From NCBI RefSeq assembly GCF_050433385.1, contig NZ_JBNPXI010000006.1, forward strand, positions 1 through 64,000: DNA of 64,000 nucleotides, given 5' to 3'. Positions 17,592-26,787 of this stretch are shown one piece after another. Each line of letters begins with the position of its first letter. Position 1 is the stretch's first letter. Position numbers and translations under genes: made by a program. The notes below the pieces were generated by a model, which worked only from the letters and a program-made list of their open reading frames with translations, did no database searches and had not been told where the DNA came from. This DNA is from Brassicibacter mesophilus. GTDB taxonomy: Bacteria; Bacillota; Clostridia; Tissierellales; Proteiniboraceae.

Positions 17592-17942
17592 TTAGAAATC
17601 TATTAATCCTATGCTGATTTTTAAGCAGTCATCAACCTTCTCCATCATATCTTCGTCAAAGTGCCCTATTTTCTCCCTCAGTCTCTTTTTGTCTATTGTA
17701 CGTATTTGTTCGAGTAGCACTACTGAGTCCTTCGGCAATCCAAAATCAGGTGCAGTTATTTCTATATGTGTGGGAAGCTTAGCCTTGTTGATTTGAGAAG
17801 TAATAGCAGATACAATAATTGTTGGACTATATTTATTTCCAATATCATTTTGAATCACTAGCACCGGCCTTACGCCTCCTTGTTCAGAGCCAATAACAGG
17901 GCTTAAATCTGCATAAAATATATCTCCTCTTTTAACAATCAC
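17592..17942 (-). CDS. ndoA: Endoribonuclease MazF (EndoA/NdoA)
   Basis: This toxin cuts single-stranded mRNA at short sequence sites. The protein is 116 residues with the full MazF/PemK signature, VKRGDIFYADLSPVIGSEQG, RPVLVIQND and TIIVSAITSQ. The catalytic Arg and Thr are present in GGVRPVLV and SAITSQ. The start is GTG, overlapping the antitoxin stop by 4 bases (GTGA), so production follows the antitoxin. The alr-mazE-mazF order is the usual chromosomal arrangement in Firmicutes. Confidence 0.95.
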   Translation of the reverse strand: MIVKRGDIFYADLSPVIGSEQGGVRPVLVIQNDIGNKYSPTIIVSAITSQINKAKLPTHIEITAPDFGLPKDSVVLLEQIRTIDKKRLREKIGHFDEDMMEKVDDCLKISIGLIDF

Positions 17943-18220
17943 AATTTTTCACACCCTGTCAACTTAACTTCATACGTAAAAAGCTCCCTTACATCTTCAT
18001 CCAAACCCATCTCTGCCAAAGAAAGGTTGATTTGGCTCATTTCCCTATAACCACTCTTCATCTTTTCTTTTATCTGGATTTTTTTCCGTTCTCTTAAGTA
18101 CAGTTTCATGGCCTCTCTTATAAATTCACTTCTGTTCTTTTTTTCAATTGAAACAATTCCATCGACTTCCTCTAACAAACTATTTGGTAAACTAATCATT
18201 ATCCTTTTTGTTTCGGCCAT
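17939..18220 (-). CDS. ndoAI: Antitoxin MazE (EndoAI/NdoAI)
   Basis: This is the antitoxin of the MazEF pair, with an N-terminal ribbon-helix-helix DNA-binding fold (KRIMISLPNSLLEEVDGIV...RSEFIREAMKLYL) and an acidic toxin-binding tail. I chose the ATG at 18220 (93 residues) because GGAGGTG lies 6 bp upstream; a longer in-frame reading back to 18280 has no ribosome site. It probably represses its own operon together with MazF. Confidence 0.93.
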   Translation of the reverse strand: MAETKRIMISLPNSLLEEVDGIVSIEKKNRSEFIREAMKLYLRERKKIQIKEKMKSGYREMSQINLSLAEMGLDEDVRELFTYEVKLTGCEKL

Positions 18221-18466
18221 TGTTGCACCTCCAGATTTTTTGCCAATAAAATAGTAATGCTTAAATTTAATCAATTTCACGCTTGTTAGTAAATAGTAAA
18301 AGCAAAATAAAAAATCTAAGTTATGCGCAAATTCATCTATTTAATATAGTATATTCTTATATACGTCAGTATATACTTGATTATATATTATCAGTTATAA
18401 TTGTGTCAATATCAAGGGTTTAATATACTTGTTTTACTTAATTTTCCCATAGATTTAGCAAAAAAT

Positions 18467-19645
18467 TTATTTTAGTAAATAATCGTTAATTTTTACTATT
18501 TCTCCACTCTTTATATAAACCCTCGGTACTCTTCTACTAACCATACACACTATTTCATAATTAATAGTTCCAAGTTTTTGTGCAACTTCATCTATATGAG
18601 GACTATTATTTCTTCCGTCACCAAAAATTATTACTTCATCATCAATTTTAACATCAGTAATATCAGTAACATCTATCATACATTGATCCATACATATTCT
18701 CCCTACAACTTTAGCTCTACTATCTTTTATTCCTACGTCAGCTTTATTAATTAGCATTCTAGTAAATCCATCTGCATATCCGATTGGAATTGTGCCTATT
18801 ATCGAGTCTTGTTGTGTTATATGTATGTGTCCATAGCTAATACCTGTACCTTTAGGAACTGATTTAACATTAGATATTTTAGTTTTCAATATCATACTAG
18901 GCTTAAGATTTACTCTATCTTTCAACACTTCATTAGATGGATAAAGTCCATATAACATAATACCTGCCCGAACCATATCAAGATTGTACTCAGGTAAATC
19001 TATGATAGCTGCGCTATTTGAAGCATGTTTAATTGGAATTTTTATTCCTCTTGACTCAATTGCATTTATAATCATATTGAACTGATTAAACTGTTTATTT
19101 GTAAATTCTTTATTAATTTCATCAGCCTTTGCAAAATGAGTAAAAATACCCTCTATAAACACATTAGATAATTCACTTATCTTTTGAATATCCTCTAACG
19201 ATCTATCTTCAGCTCTAAGCCCTATTCGTCCCATACCAGAATCTATTTTAATATGTATTTTAGCAGTTTTATTTATATTTTTTGCAGCTTTTGAGATGGA
19301 ATATGCATTTTCATAGTTATATACAGTAAGTGTTATATTATTTTCTATAGCTGTTATAGCTTGAAAATCAGGAGTATATCCTAATATTAATATTTCAGCC
19401 ATAATACCTGCATTTCTAAGTTCAATAGCTTCTGAAAGTGTAGCTACAGCTAATCTATCTGCACCATTTTCAAGAAATATTTTGGCAGCCATAACTGAAC
19501 CATGTCCGTATGCATCCGCTTTAATTACAGCGGTTATTAATGACTCCTTGTTTACAACTCTTCTAACTTCTTTGATATTATGCGCTAAGTTATCTAAGTT
19601 TATCTCAGCCCACACTGGCCTGACGTTCTCCAAACTATCCATCAT
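18467..19645 (-). CDS. alr: Alanine racemase
   Basis: This PLP enzyme interconverts L- and D-alanine for peptidoglycan; in spore formers one copy also tunes alanine germination. The 392-residue protein has the PLP lysine K42 in AVIKADAYGHG. The second catalytic tyrosine is in GTGISYGHIHI, and the fold's DSGMGRIG and ICMDQCMIDVT sequences are intact. GGGGG lies before the ATG pair at the start. It follows the gerS-type gene by 136 bp and precedes mazEF, a conserved order. Confidence 0.95.
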   Translation of the reverse strand: MMDSLENVRPVWAEINLDNLAHNIKEVRRVVNKESLITAVIKADAYGHGSVMAAKIFLENGADRLAVATLSEAIELRNAGIMAEILILGYTPDFQAITAIENNITLTVYNYENAYSISKAAKNINKTAKIHIKIDSGMGRIGLRAEDRSLEDIQKISELSNVFIEGIFTHFAKADEINKEFTNKQFNQFNMIINAIESRGIKIPIKHASNSAAIIDLPEYNLDMVRAGIMLYGLYPSNEVLKDRVNLKPSMILKTKISNVKSVPKGTGISYGHIHITQQDSIIGTIPIGYADGFTRMLINKADVGIKDSRAKVVGRICMDQCMIDVTDITDVKIDDEVIIFGDGRNNSPHIDEVAQKLGTINYEIVCMVSRRVPRVYIKSGEIVKINDYLLK

Positions 19646-19781
19646 AATCCCCCTTTTGCAACTCTCAATATGTCACTTTGTGAAATTATTTAACAAACTA
19701 CTTCAATACCTTATCCATTTTCATAATATTCCTAATTTTCTCCACTGTCAATTACTAATCAATTAATATTTTTCTATAATT

Positions 19782-20432
19782 TTATAACCCTTTAATTATA
19801 TCTATTCCCGTTCTAATATTGAACTGATCATCGGGTAGATCTACATCATATTTAAATTCACTATATATTACTTCAACTGAAACATTGTTGTTATTATCAA
19901 ACACGACAAGTTTGTAAGGAATAAAACCTAACTTATTAATCCACAGTTTTTCATATTTTCTATATTTATGATTACCAGGTATTTCAGTAGTTAATACAAT
20001 AAATTCTTTGTCTTCTATTTTGTCAAAAGATACTTGCGCTTTTTCAGTTGTTATAAAATTTCTCAAAAAATAACCAATAAAAAGATACTCCTCTTTAGCC
20101 TGTTGATAATCCTTTAATAAAAATGATTCTCCTACATGTGAGCTATACATCCAAGCCTGATTTCCATCATACAATGTTATATTCCCCTTGTTTTCTTCAG
20201 GTTCCAAAATCTCTATTACATATTTATTTGGATTTGTAAAAATATGTTTTGCCTTATATGAGCTTGGAGCTTTGTTCCCAATAACTTTAACATCTGCGAT
20301 ACATCTATAAGATTCAATATTGCTTATGGTCTTTTGCATTTCATAATATATCTCTTCGTCAGTTGGTTTGCTACATCCCTGTATAAGGAAAACTATGATT
20401 ATAAAAAATAAACCAACCAAACTTTTTTTCAT
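19782..20432 (-). CDS. GerS/YdcC-type LolA-like lipoprotein
   Basis: The gene encodes a 216-residue lipoprotein with Cys20 in the lipobox LIQGC and a LolA/LppX-like beta domain (NPNKYVIEILEPEENKGNITLYDGNQAWMY). B. subtilis has ydcC, and C. difficile has gerS, at the same place before alr. GerS is needed for cortex modification by the CwlD amidase during sporulation and thus for germination. The match rests on fold pattern and position rather than on close sequence recall. AGGGAGGG precedes the ATG. I expect expression late in sporulation, although I see no clear sigma box. Confidence 0.8.
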   Translation of the reverse strand: MKKSLVGLFFIIIVFLIQGCSKPTDEEIYYEMQKTISNIESYRCIADVKVIGNKAPSSYKAKHIFTNPNKYVIEILEPEENKGNITLYDGNQAWMYSSHVGESFLLKDYQQAKEEYLFIGYFLRNFITTEKAQVSFDKIEDKEFIVLTTEIPGNHKYRKYEKLWINKLGFIPYKLVVFDNNNNVSVEVIYSEFKYDVDLPDDQFNIRTGIDIIKGL

Positions 20433-20507
20433 ATAACCCTCCCTCTATAATTTAAGATATTGTCAAAAAACTCTCTTGTTCTAAGAATTTCTATAATTTT
20501 TAATATA

Positions 20508-21806
20508 TTAGCTTGTTTGAATATATTTAATTGCATAAGGTATATTGGCAACTATATCAGTAGCTATTAATCCGTACTCTCCCTTGTCTTCTACTGCAAT
20601 ATCTCCAGATAACCCATGTAAATAAGTTCCGCACACTGCAGCATGTAATGGAGAAATCCCTTGACCAATAAAACTGCTAATCATTCCAGTTAAAACATCT
20701 CCACTTCCAGCTGTTGCCATGCCTGGATTTCCTGTTTCATTTATAAATACATCACCATTTTCGCTGCAAATAACTGAATCTGCTCCTTTTAGTACTGTTA
20801 TTACTCCTAGTTTTTCAGAAGCCATTTTACAGTATTTTACTCTATTTGCCTGTATATACTTAATATCAACATTTAACAATCTTGAAAGTTCTCCTGGATG
20901 AGGTGTTACTACTGTGCTAGCCTTTCTTTTTTTAATTATATTTATATCTGAGGATATGCAATTTAATCCATCAGCATCTAGCACGATTGGCTTATCTACA
21001 TATAAGAGTAAACTTCTAACTACTTCTATTCTTTCATCATCAACTCCAATACCAGGCCCTATAGCTATACAGTCACAATTATTTGATTCATTAAGTATCT
21101 TTTCAATAGAATCTTCTATAAAATATCCTCGTCCCTTATCTTCTATAGGAACTATTATCGCTTCTGTAAGTTTTATCTCTAATATGTCACTAATAGATGA
21201 AGGTACTATTGAATAAACTAACCCGCTACCGCTCTTTAAACATGCTATTGACGATAGATACACTGCTCCTGTCATTCCTTTACTTCCGGCTATAATTCCT
21301 ATTCGTCCATATGTTCCCTTATGAGTATCTTTTTTTCTTTTAGGTAATTTGTCATGCACAAATTCTTTTTCAACTACAGTAATAGATTTAGGAAAACTAC
21401 GTACAGGCTTCGTACTTAACTTTTCAAACAACACGTTTCCCTCCGCTATAGCTATTGCAGCTGCTTTATCTTTATCATGAGTTATGGATAGGTAAATAGC
21501 ATCTATTCCTTTATTCTTAGCTGTTCTTTCTGCATTTCTATTAAGCTTCACAAGTGGTTTCCCTAAGCTGTCATGGTATATTTCAATATCAGTCCATTTA
21601 AAATCTCTTATTCCACTGCCGATTGCTTTGCTTATAGCTTCTTTAGCTGCAAATATTCCAGCAATTGTATTTATATTATTCTTTCTAGAATTTATGTATG
21701 CTATTTCTGACTCACAAAAAACCCTAGTCATAAACTTACTATTAATTTCAATGACTTCTTTAATTCTTTCTATTTCTATAATATCTATTCCACAACCTTT
21801 AATCAT
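20508..21806 (-). CDS. Fusion: holo-ACP synthase + NAD(P)H-hydrate dehydratase
   Basis: One uninterrupted 432-residue ORF carries two enzymes. Residues 1-125 are AcpS (GCGIDIIEIERI, FAAKEAISKAIGSG, LSITHDKDKAAAIAI), which moves phosphopantetheine from CoA to acyl carrier protein. Residues about 150-430 are NnrD/CARKD (GSKGMTGAVYLSS, VTPHPGELSRLL, NPGMATAGSGDVLTGMISSFIGQG), which repairs hydrated NAD(P)H using ATP or ADP. The NnrE epimerase domain usually found in front of NnrD is absent. The start has GGGGTG 6 bp upstream. In Clostridia acpS and nnr are often neighbours, so this looks like a gene fusion with loss of NnrE. Confidence 0.9.
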   Translation of the reverse strand: MIKGCGIDIIEIERIKEVIEINSKFMTRVFCESEIAYINSRKNNINTIAGIFAAKEAISKAIGSGIRDFKWTDIEIYHDSLGKPLVKLNRNAERTAKNKGIDAIYLSITHDKDKAAAIAIAEGNVLFEKLSTKPVRSFPKSITVVEKEFVHDKLPKRKKDTHKGTYGRIGIIAGSKGMTGAVYLSSIACLKSGSGLVYSIVPSSISDILEIKLTEAIIVPIEDKGRGYFIEDSIEKILNESNNCDCIAIGPGIGVDDERIEVVRSLLLYVDKPIVLDADGLNCISSDINIIKKRKASTVVTPHPGELSRLLNVDIKYIQANRVKYCKMASEKLGVITVLKGADSVICSENGDVFINETGNPGMATAGSGDVLTGMISSFIGQGISPLHAAVCGTYLHGLSGDIAVEDKGEYGLIATDIVANIPYAIKYIQTS

Positions 21807-21828
21807 TATTACACCCCATTCATATAAA

Positions 21829-21856
21829 AATAAGCCCTCGGTTTATAGGACTTATT
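21829..21856 (-). terminator. Terminator after the small membrane gene
   Basis: The stem AATAAG (21829-21834) / CTTATT (21851-21856) has a CC/GG extension inside. T-rich sequence follows on the minus strand. It is a weak terminator touching the stop codon. Confidence 0.5.
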
Positions 21857-21857
21857 A

Positions 21858-22124
21858 CTACCTAAAAATATCTAATATACTTTTATCAAGTGATATACCT
21901 AACCATAATGCTATAGCTTTTACTGATAAAACAATAAAATAAATCACACTTGTCATAAATACAGCTACAAATACTAGCTTTATAGCTGCACTAACCTTTT
22001 CATTAAACTTAAACCCTTTAATAAATATACCTATACCTTTCTCAATTGGTAATGTGAAAAAATTAAAAAATATTTCTGTACTGCTTATTATTAACAATAT
22101 GAGCATAATTATTTTCGTAGACAA
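21858..22124 (-). CDS. Small two-helix membrane protein
   Basis: The gene encodes an 88-residue protein with two hydrophobic helices (about 4-22 and 46-74) separated by a polar loop. I do not recognise the family. The first codon is probably TTG, with AAAGGATG upstream at slightly long spacing. It lies between acpS-nnrD and the coiled-coil gene, in the same direction. It could be a real small gene of the acpS region or a weakly expressed ORF. Confidence 0.5.
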   Translation of the reverse strand: MSTKIIMLILLIISSTEIFFNFFTLPIEKGIGIFIKGFKFNEKVSAAIKLVFVAVFMTSVIYFIVLSVKAIALWLGISLDKSILDIFR

Positions 22125-22245
22125 TATTAATACATCCTTTCAATAAATAATATCTCTTTCTATCTCATTTATTACTAATAATTTTCATTATTATCATCTC
22201 TATTATATCATAATCTGCAATAAAAAAAGAATGCATAAGCATCCT

Positions 22246-22860
22246 TTAATATAGCATATCATTATCAAGCTTTTCCATTTCTTTCCCGCCTAAAGTACTA
22301 TGGAGAAAACTATATATAGCATTTATTCTCTCTTCAAAATCATTTTTCTTTTCTATAGAATCTCTTAATTTTTCTCTGTAAATTTCTATTTCCTCATTTA
22401 ATGACTCCAAGTTCTTTTGATCCTCTTTTAATCCTTTGTAGGCATATTTTATTGTTGCTTTAAGCAAATTAAAATTTGCTTGTTTTACTTCCTTAGGAAT
22501 CATTTCTGATTCGAAGGTTAGTTTCTCAATTTCTTCATTGATATCATATATTTCTTTTTGACATTGCTCAAGAAGCTGTACTGCATCAGGAATCTTATCC
22601 ATAACACTATCATTGTTAATTACATCAGATAGCTTTAATATCTTTGCCATTACTTTTTTCTTCTCAACCTTTTTTAATGTCAAATCTTTATCAGCTTTTT
22701 TTTGCTTTTCAACCAGTGTTTCTAAATCTTTTTTACAACTTACTATTGACTTTACGTCTATATCTCCAAACAGCTTTTTCCACACTTCATCATTTATTAA
22801 AAGTGGTATTTTATTTTTTAATAAAATATTATATTCGATATCTATATCCTTAGAGAACAT
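22246..22860 (-). CDS. Cytosolic coiled-coil protein
   Basis: The gene encodes a 204-residue acidic/basic helical protein with two coiled-coil stretches (about 40-75 and 90-190). It has no signal, membrane helix or known catalytic motif. I do not recognise it. GGGGGAG lies before the ATG. The N-terminal 35 residues (NILLKNKIPLLINDEVWKKLF) look globular and may carry the specific function. Confidence 0.6.
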   Translation of the reverse strand: MFSKDIDIEYNILLKNKIPLLINDEVWKKLFGDIDVKSIVSCKKDLETLVEKQKKADKDLTLKKVEKKKVMAKILKLSDVINNDSVMDKIPDAVQLLEQCQKEIYDINEEIEKLTFESEMIPKEVKQANFNLLKATIKYAYKGLKEDQKNLESLNEEIEIYREKLRDSIEKKNDFEERINAIYSFLHSTLGGKEMEKLDNDMLY

Positions 22861-23198
22861 TGCATCTCCCCCTAGTAAAATTGTACTAAATACATTTTAT
22901 AAAAGAAATAGGATATTACTACTATATTATAAATAACTTGCCAAAAATCAAAATAGTATTTATATTATAGCATTTTTTTAACATAAAATTAGTATATTTT
23001 ACACAAGCATTAGATATTATTGATAATATATAGTTTGTTTTATTTATTAGATATAATTTCTAACACATTGTATTTATTGTTAATATACAAAATACTAAAT
23101 AAATTGATTATACCCCCTTAAAAATAAGGGTTTTCTTGAAACATATGAAATAGTATTAAAGAGACATTTTTCAAATAAAACTCAAAGGAGGTAATTAA
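22861..23198. other. Intergenic region before the nucleotidase gene
   Basis: This 338-bp AT-rich gap lies between divergent genes. The only structure I see is a short hairpin CCCTTA (23115-23120) / TAAGGG (23125-23130) about 70 bp before the nucleotidase gene. It could be an operator or a weak attenuator. AAAGGAGG precedes the ATG at 23199. I see no convincing promoter. Confidence 0.35.
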
Positions 23199-26100
23199 AT
23201 GAAACTACAAAGCAAAAAAATACTCAGTTTTGTAGTGGCGCTTTCATTAGTGTTTGGGCTACTATTAGCTCCGATTACTAGTACAGTTTCAGCTGCTAGT
23301 GATACAGTTACTATCACTGTATTAGGTACAAGTGATATACACGGAGCACTCAATAGCTGGTCATATGAGAGCAATAAGGATTATGGCAATGTAGGATTAG
23401 AAAGAATACGCTCACTAGTTAAACAAGTGAAGTCAGAAAATCCCAACACATTGCTAATTGACAATGGCGATACCATTCAAGGAAGCATATTGACAGATGA
23501 CCTATACAATACTAACCTTGAAAAGCCTAATCCAATGATGGATGTAATGAATACAGTTGGATACGATGCAATGACTTTGGGAAATCATGAATTTAACTTC
23601 GGTCTAGAACTAATTGATAAAGTGATAAAAGAAGCTAATTTCCCTATTCTTTCTGCAAACATATATAATAAAACAGATGGATTAAACTTCGTAAAACCTT
23701 ATGTAGTAAAAGAAATAGCAGGAATAAAAGTTGGTATTATCGGTTTTACGGTTCCTAGTATTCCTAGGTGGGATGGCCCTAGAGTAACCGACTTAGAATT
23801 TAAGCATATGGCTGAGGAAGCTAAAAAATATGTAGAGATTGTTAAGCAAGAAGGTGCTGATATAATAATTGCTTCAGCACACTCTGGATTAGACAGCAGA
23901 CACGAAGAAGATGGCAGTGATTCAGCAAGAAAAATAGCTGAATACGCACCTGAAATAACTGCTCTTTTAGTAGGTCATGATCACAGCACTGTTAACGAAA
24001 CTATAAATGGAGTTCTTGTTGGTGCGCCGGCAGCTAAATCTGGGCAAGCAAACGAGGTAGTAAGATTTGATATTACTCTTCAAAAAAACGGAGATAGCTG
24101 GAAAGTTGTTGATAAGAAGACAACAATATTACAAATAGAAGATTATGAACCATCAGAAGAAGCAATAGCCGTTACGCAAAAATATCATAATGCAACTTTA
24201 GATTTCTTAAAAGATACAATTGGGACTGCTACAGATGACTTCCACCCTGCAAGTGAGGTTCCTGGTATTCCTGAAGCACAAATAAGAGATACAGCTGTAA
24301 TAGACATAATAAATGAAGTTCAACTAAAGTATACAGGTGCTGATGTAGCTGCAGCTGCATTGTTCAAAAATGATTCAAATCTACCTAAAGGAAATATCAA
24401 CTATGCTAATATTTTTGACATATATAAATATGCTAATAAACTAGTTGGCGTTGAAGTAACTGGAAAAGAGCTTAAGAACTATATGGAGTGGTCTGCAGCT
24501 TATTACAACACATATAGACCTGGTGATGTTACTATAAGCTTCAATCCAGATATAAGAGGCTACAACTATGATATGTTTGCAGGTATAAATTATAAGGTAG
24601 ATATATCTAAGCCTGTAGGACAAAGAATTGTAGATTTAACTTTTAAGGGCGAGTCTATAAGAGATGATCAAATATTCAAATTAGCTATAAATGATTACAG
24701 ATATAGTGGACTTACAAATATGGGTATTATAAGCAACGAACCATATTTCAATTCTGATCCTATATCATTAAGAAGCTATATTAAAACACATATTGAAGAA
24801 AAAGGTTCTATTTCTCCGCAGGTAGATAATAACTGGGAAATAATAGGAGCAGATGTGAACAACCCGTTAAGAGATGAAGTCATACAAATGGTTAAAGATG
24901 GAACTATACAAGTTCCAACTTCACCTGATGGAAGAACTCCAAATGTAAAATCATTAAATCTATATGAACTTGTTTCAGAAGGTAAGCTTTCAAATGAATT
25001 ATTAAAAGAAAATAATATACCTATTCCTATCACAATACTTCACACAAATGATATGCATGCAAGAGTAAAAGAAGGTAGTTACGATGGTATGGGCTTTGCA
25101 AAAATTGCTACAAAAATTAAAGAAATAAAAGCTAAAAACCCTAACACTTTAGTACTTGATGCAGGTGATGTACTTCACGGTCAGACGATCGCAACTATAT
25201 CCAAAGGTGAAAGTATTGTTAAGCTTATGAATACGATAGGCTACGATGTAATGACTCCTGGTAACCATGACTTTAACTATGGGCAAGATAGATTAGTAGA
25301 ACTATCTACTATGGCTAACTTCCCAATAGTAGCTTCAAACGTAGTTAAAGAAGATGGAACCACACTTCTTAATCCTTATGTCATTAAAGATATAAGTGGT
25401 GTCAAGATTGCAATATTTGGTCTATCTACACCTGACACAACATATATGACTCATCCAAAAAATGTTGAAGGATTAAAGTTCGAAAACCCTATTGAAACAG
25501 CTAAAAAAATGGTTACAGAGCTTAAGGATAAAGCTGATATAATAATAGCTTTAACACATATCGGATTAGATGATAGCAGCGAATTTACAACTAAGAAAAT
25601 AGCAGAACAGGTTGAAGGAATAGATTTAATAGTTGATGGTCATAGCCATACTACATTAAAAGAAGGACTAAAAGTTAAAGACACTTTAATAGTTCAAACT
25701 GGCGATTATAACAAAAACTTAGGTATTGTAAAAATAGCATTTGCTGATGGTAAAATTAGTGCAATGAATTCAAGCTTGTTTGCAAAGGAAGATGCTGTTG
25801 AATTAGCTGAAGATCCTGAGGTTCTTGAAGTAGTAAAAGCTATAGAAGAAGAAAATAATAAGATTACTTCAGTTGAAATAGGTGAAACAAATACCGAGCT
25901 TGTTGGTGCAAGAGAAAAAGTTAGAGCTGGTGAAACAAACCTTGGAAACCTTATAACTGAATCTATGCTAAGTATTACAGGCGCAGATATAGCCTTGACA
26001 AATGGTGGAGGCATCAGATCTTCTATAAATTCAGGCAAGATAACAAAAGGTGATGTTATAACAGTACTTCCATTTGGTAACTACGTAGTAGTAAAAGAAG

Positions 26101-26639
26101 TTAAGGGCGAAAACATAATTAAAGCTTTAGAGCATGGTATTTCTTCTTATCCTGAGTTAGCAGGAGCATTTCCGCATGTTGCTGGAATGGCATTTAAATT
26201 TGACCCAGATAAAGAAGCTGGAAACAAATTAGTTGAAGTCAAAGTAGCAGGTAAGCCAATTGATCCAAATAAAATGTATAAGCTTGCAACCAATGACTTC
26301 TTAGCAGCTGGTGGAGATAATTATGTAATGCTTGCTGATGGTAAATTATTAGGAGAATATCCTGCATTAGATGAAGTAGTTATAGAATATATCCAGAAAT
26401 ACGGTCTACAAAATATCAAAGTAGATAACAGAGTACAAGTTGAAAATACAAATACTGTTATTGAAATGCCTGAACAAACCGAAACAACTAGTAATACTTA
26501 TACAGTTATTGCTGGTGATGTATTATGGAAAATAGCAAAGAAGTTTGGCTTAACTTGGGAAACCCTTGCTAAGTTTAATAGCTTAGAAAATCCAAATCTT
26601 ATCTTCCCAGGCCAAAAGCTATTAGTTCCAGCTCAATAA
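23199..26639 (+). CDS. Two-domain nucleotide phosphoesterase with LysM (YfkN-like)
   Basis: The gene encodes a 1146-residue exported enzyme. A signal peptide (1-32) is followed by two complete metallophosphatase/5'-nucleotidase modules and a C-terminal LysM domain (about 1098-1145, YTVIAGDVLWKIAKKFGL). Module 1 (about 38-545) has GTSDIHG, NGDTIQG, GNHEF and GHDHS. Module 2 (about 615-1065) has HTNDMHAR, DAGDVLHG, GNHDF, DGHSHT and the nucleotide-binding TNGGGIRSSINSG. B. subtilis YfkN has the same two-module plan and cleaves 2',3'-cyclic nucleotides and nucleoside monophosphates, but is anchored by a sorting signal instead of LysM. It likely scavenges phosphate and nucleosides from outside nucleotides. 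AAAGGAGG lies before the ATG. Confidence 0.93.
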   Translation: MKLQSKKILSFVVALSLVFGLLLAPITSTVSAASDTVTITVLGTSDIHGALNSWSYESNKDYGNVGLERIRSLVKQVKSENPNTLLIDNGDTIQGSILTDDLYNTNLEKPNPMMDVMNTVGYDAMTLGNHEFNFGLELIDKVIKEANFPILSANIYNKTDGLNFVKPYVVKEIAGIKVGIIGFTVPSIPRWDGPRVTDLEFKHMAEEAKKYVEIVKQEGADIIIASAHSGLDSRHEEDGSDSARKIAEYAPEITALLVGHDHSTVNETINGVLVGAPAAKSGQANEVVRFDITLQKNGDSWKVVDKKTTILQIEDYEPSEEAIAVTQKYHNATLDFLKDTIGTATDDFHPASEVPGIPEAQIRDTAVIDIINEVQLKYTGADVAAAALFKNDSNLPKGNINYANIFDIYKYANKLVGVEVTGKELKNYMEWSAAYYNTYRPGDVTISFNPDIRGYNYDMFAGINYKVDISKPVGQRIVDLTFKGESIRDDQIFKLAINDYRYSGLTNMGIISNEPYFNSDPISLRSYIKTHIEEKGSISPQVDNNWEIIGADVNNPLRDEVIQMVKDGTIQVPTSPDGRTPNVKSLNLYELVSEGKLSNELLKENNIPIPITILHTNDMHARVKEGSYDGMGFAKIATKIKEIKAKNPNTLVLDAGDVLHGQTIATISKGESIVKLMNTIGYDVMTPGNHDFNYGQDRLVELSTMANFPIVASNVVKEDGTTLLNPYVIKDISGVKIAIFGLSTPDTTYMTHPKNVEGLKFENPIETAKKMVTELKDKADIIIALTHIGLDDSSEFTTKKIAEQVEGIDLIVDGHSHTTLKEGLKVKDTLIVQTGDYNKNLGIVKIAFADGKISAMNSSLFAKEDAVELAEDPEVLEVVKAIEEENNKITSVEIGETNTELVGAREKVRAGETNLGNLITESMLSITGADIALTNGGGIRSSINSGKITKGDVITVLPFGNYVVVKEVKGENIIKALEHGISSYPELAGAFPHVAGMAFKFDPDKEAGNKLVEVKVAGKPIDPNKMYKLATNDFLAAGGDNYVMLADGKLLGEYPALDEVVIEYIQKYGLQNIKVDNRVQVENTNTVIEMPEQTETTSNTYTVIAGDVLWKIAKKFGLTWETLAKFNSLENPNLIFPGQKLLVPAQ

Positions 26640-26652
26640 TAGATAGCCTTCT

Positions 26653-26680
26653 AAAGACAGCCTATGGCTGTCTTTTTTCT
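26653..26680 (+). terminator. Terminator of the nucleotidase gene
   Basis: A perfect stem AAAGACAGCC (26653-26662) / GGCTGTCTTT (26666-26675) with a three-base loop is followed by T residues. Confidence 0.92.
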
Positions 26681-26787
26681 TTATCAAAAAATTATTTATT
26701 TTCTTTAATTTGACCCTATAGAAAAAAATGATAGATTAAGTTATAATATTTAGTGTCACGAAATTGTTGCTCTAAGGGGGATTTGAG

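Noticed and set aside
17592..18220. MazEF as a mobile addiction module
   Set aside because: It sits beside alr in the usual chromosomal order of Firmicutes, with no mobile gene nearby.
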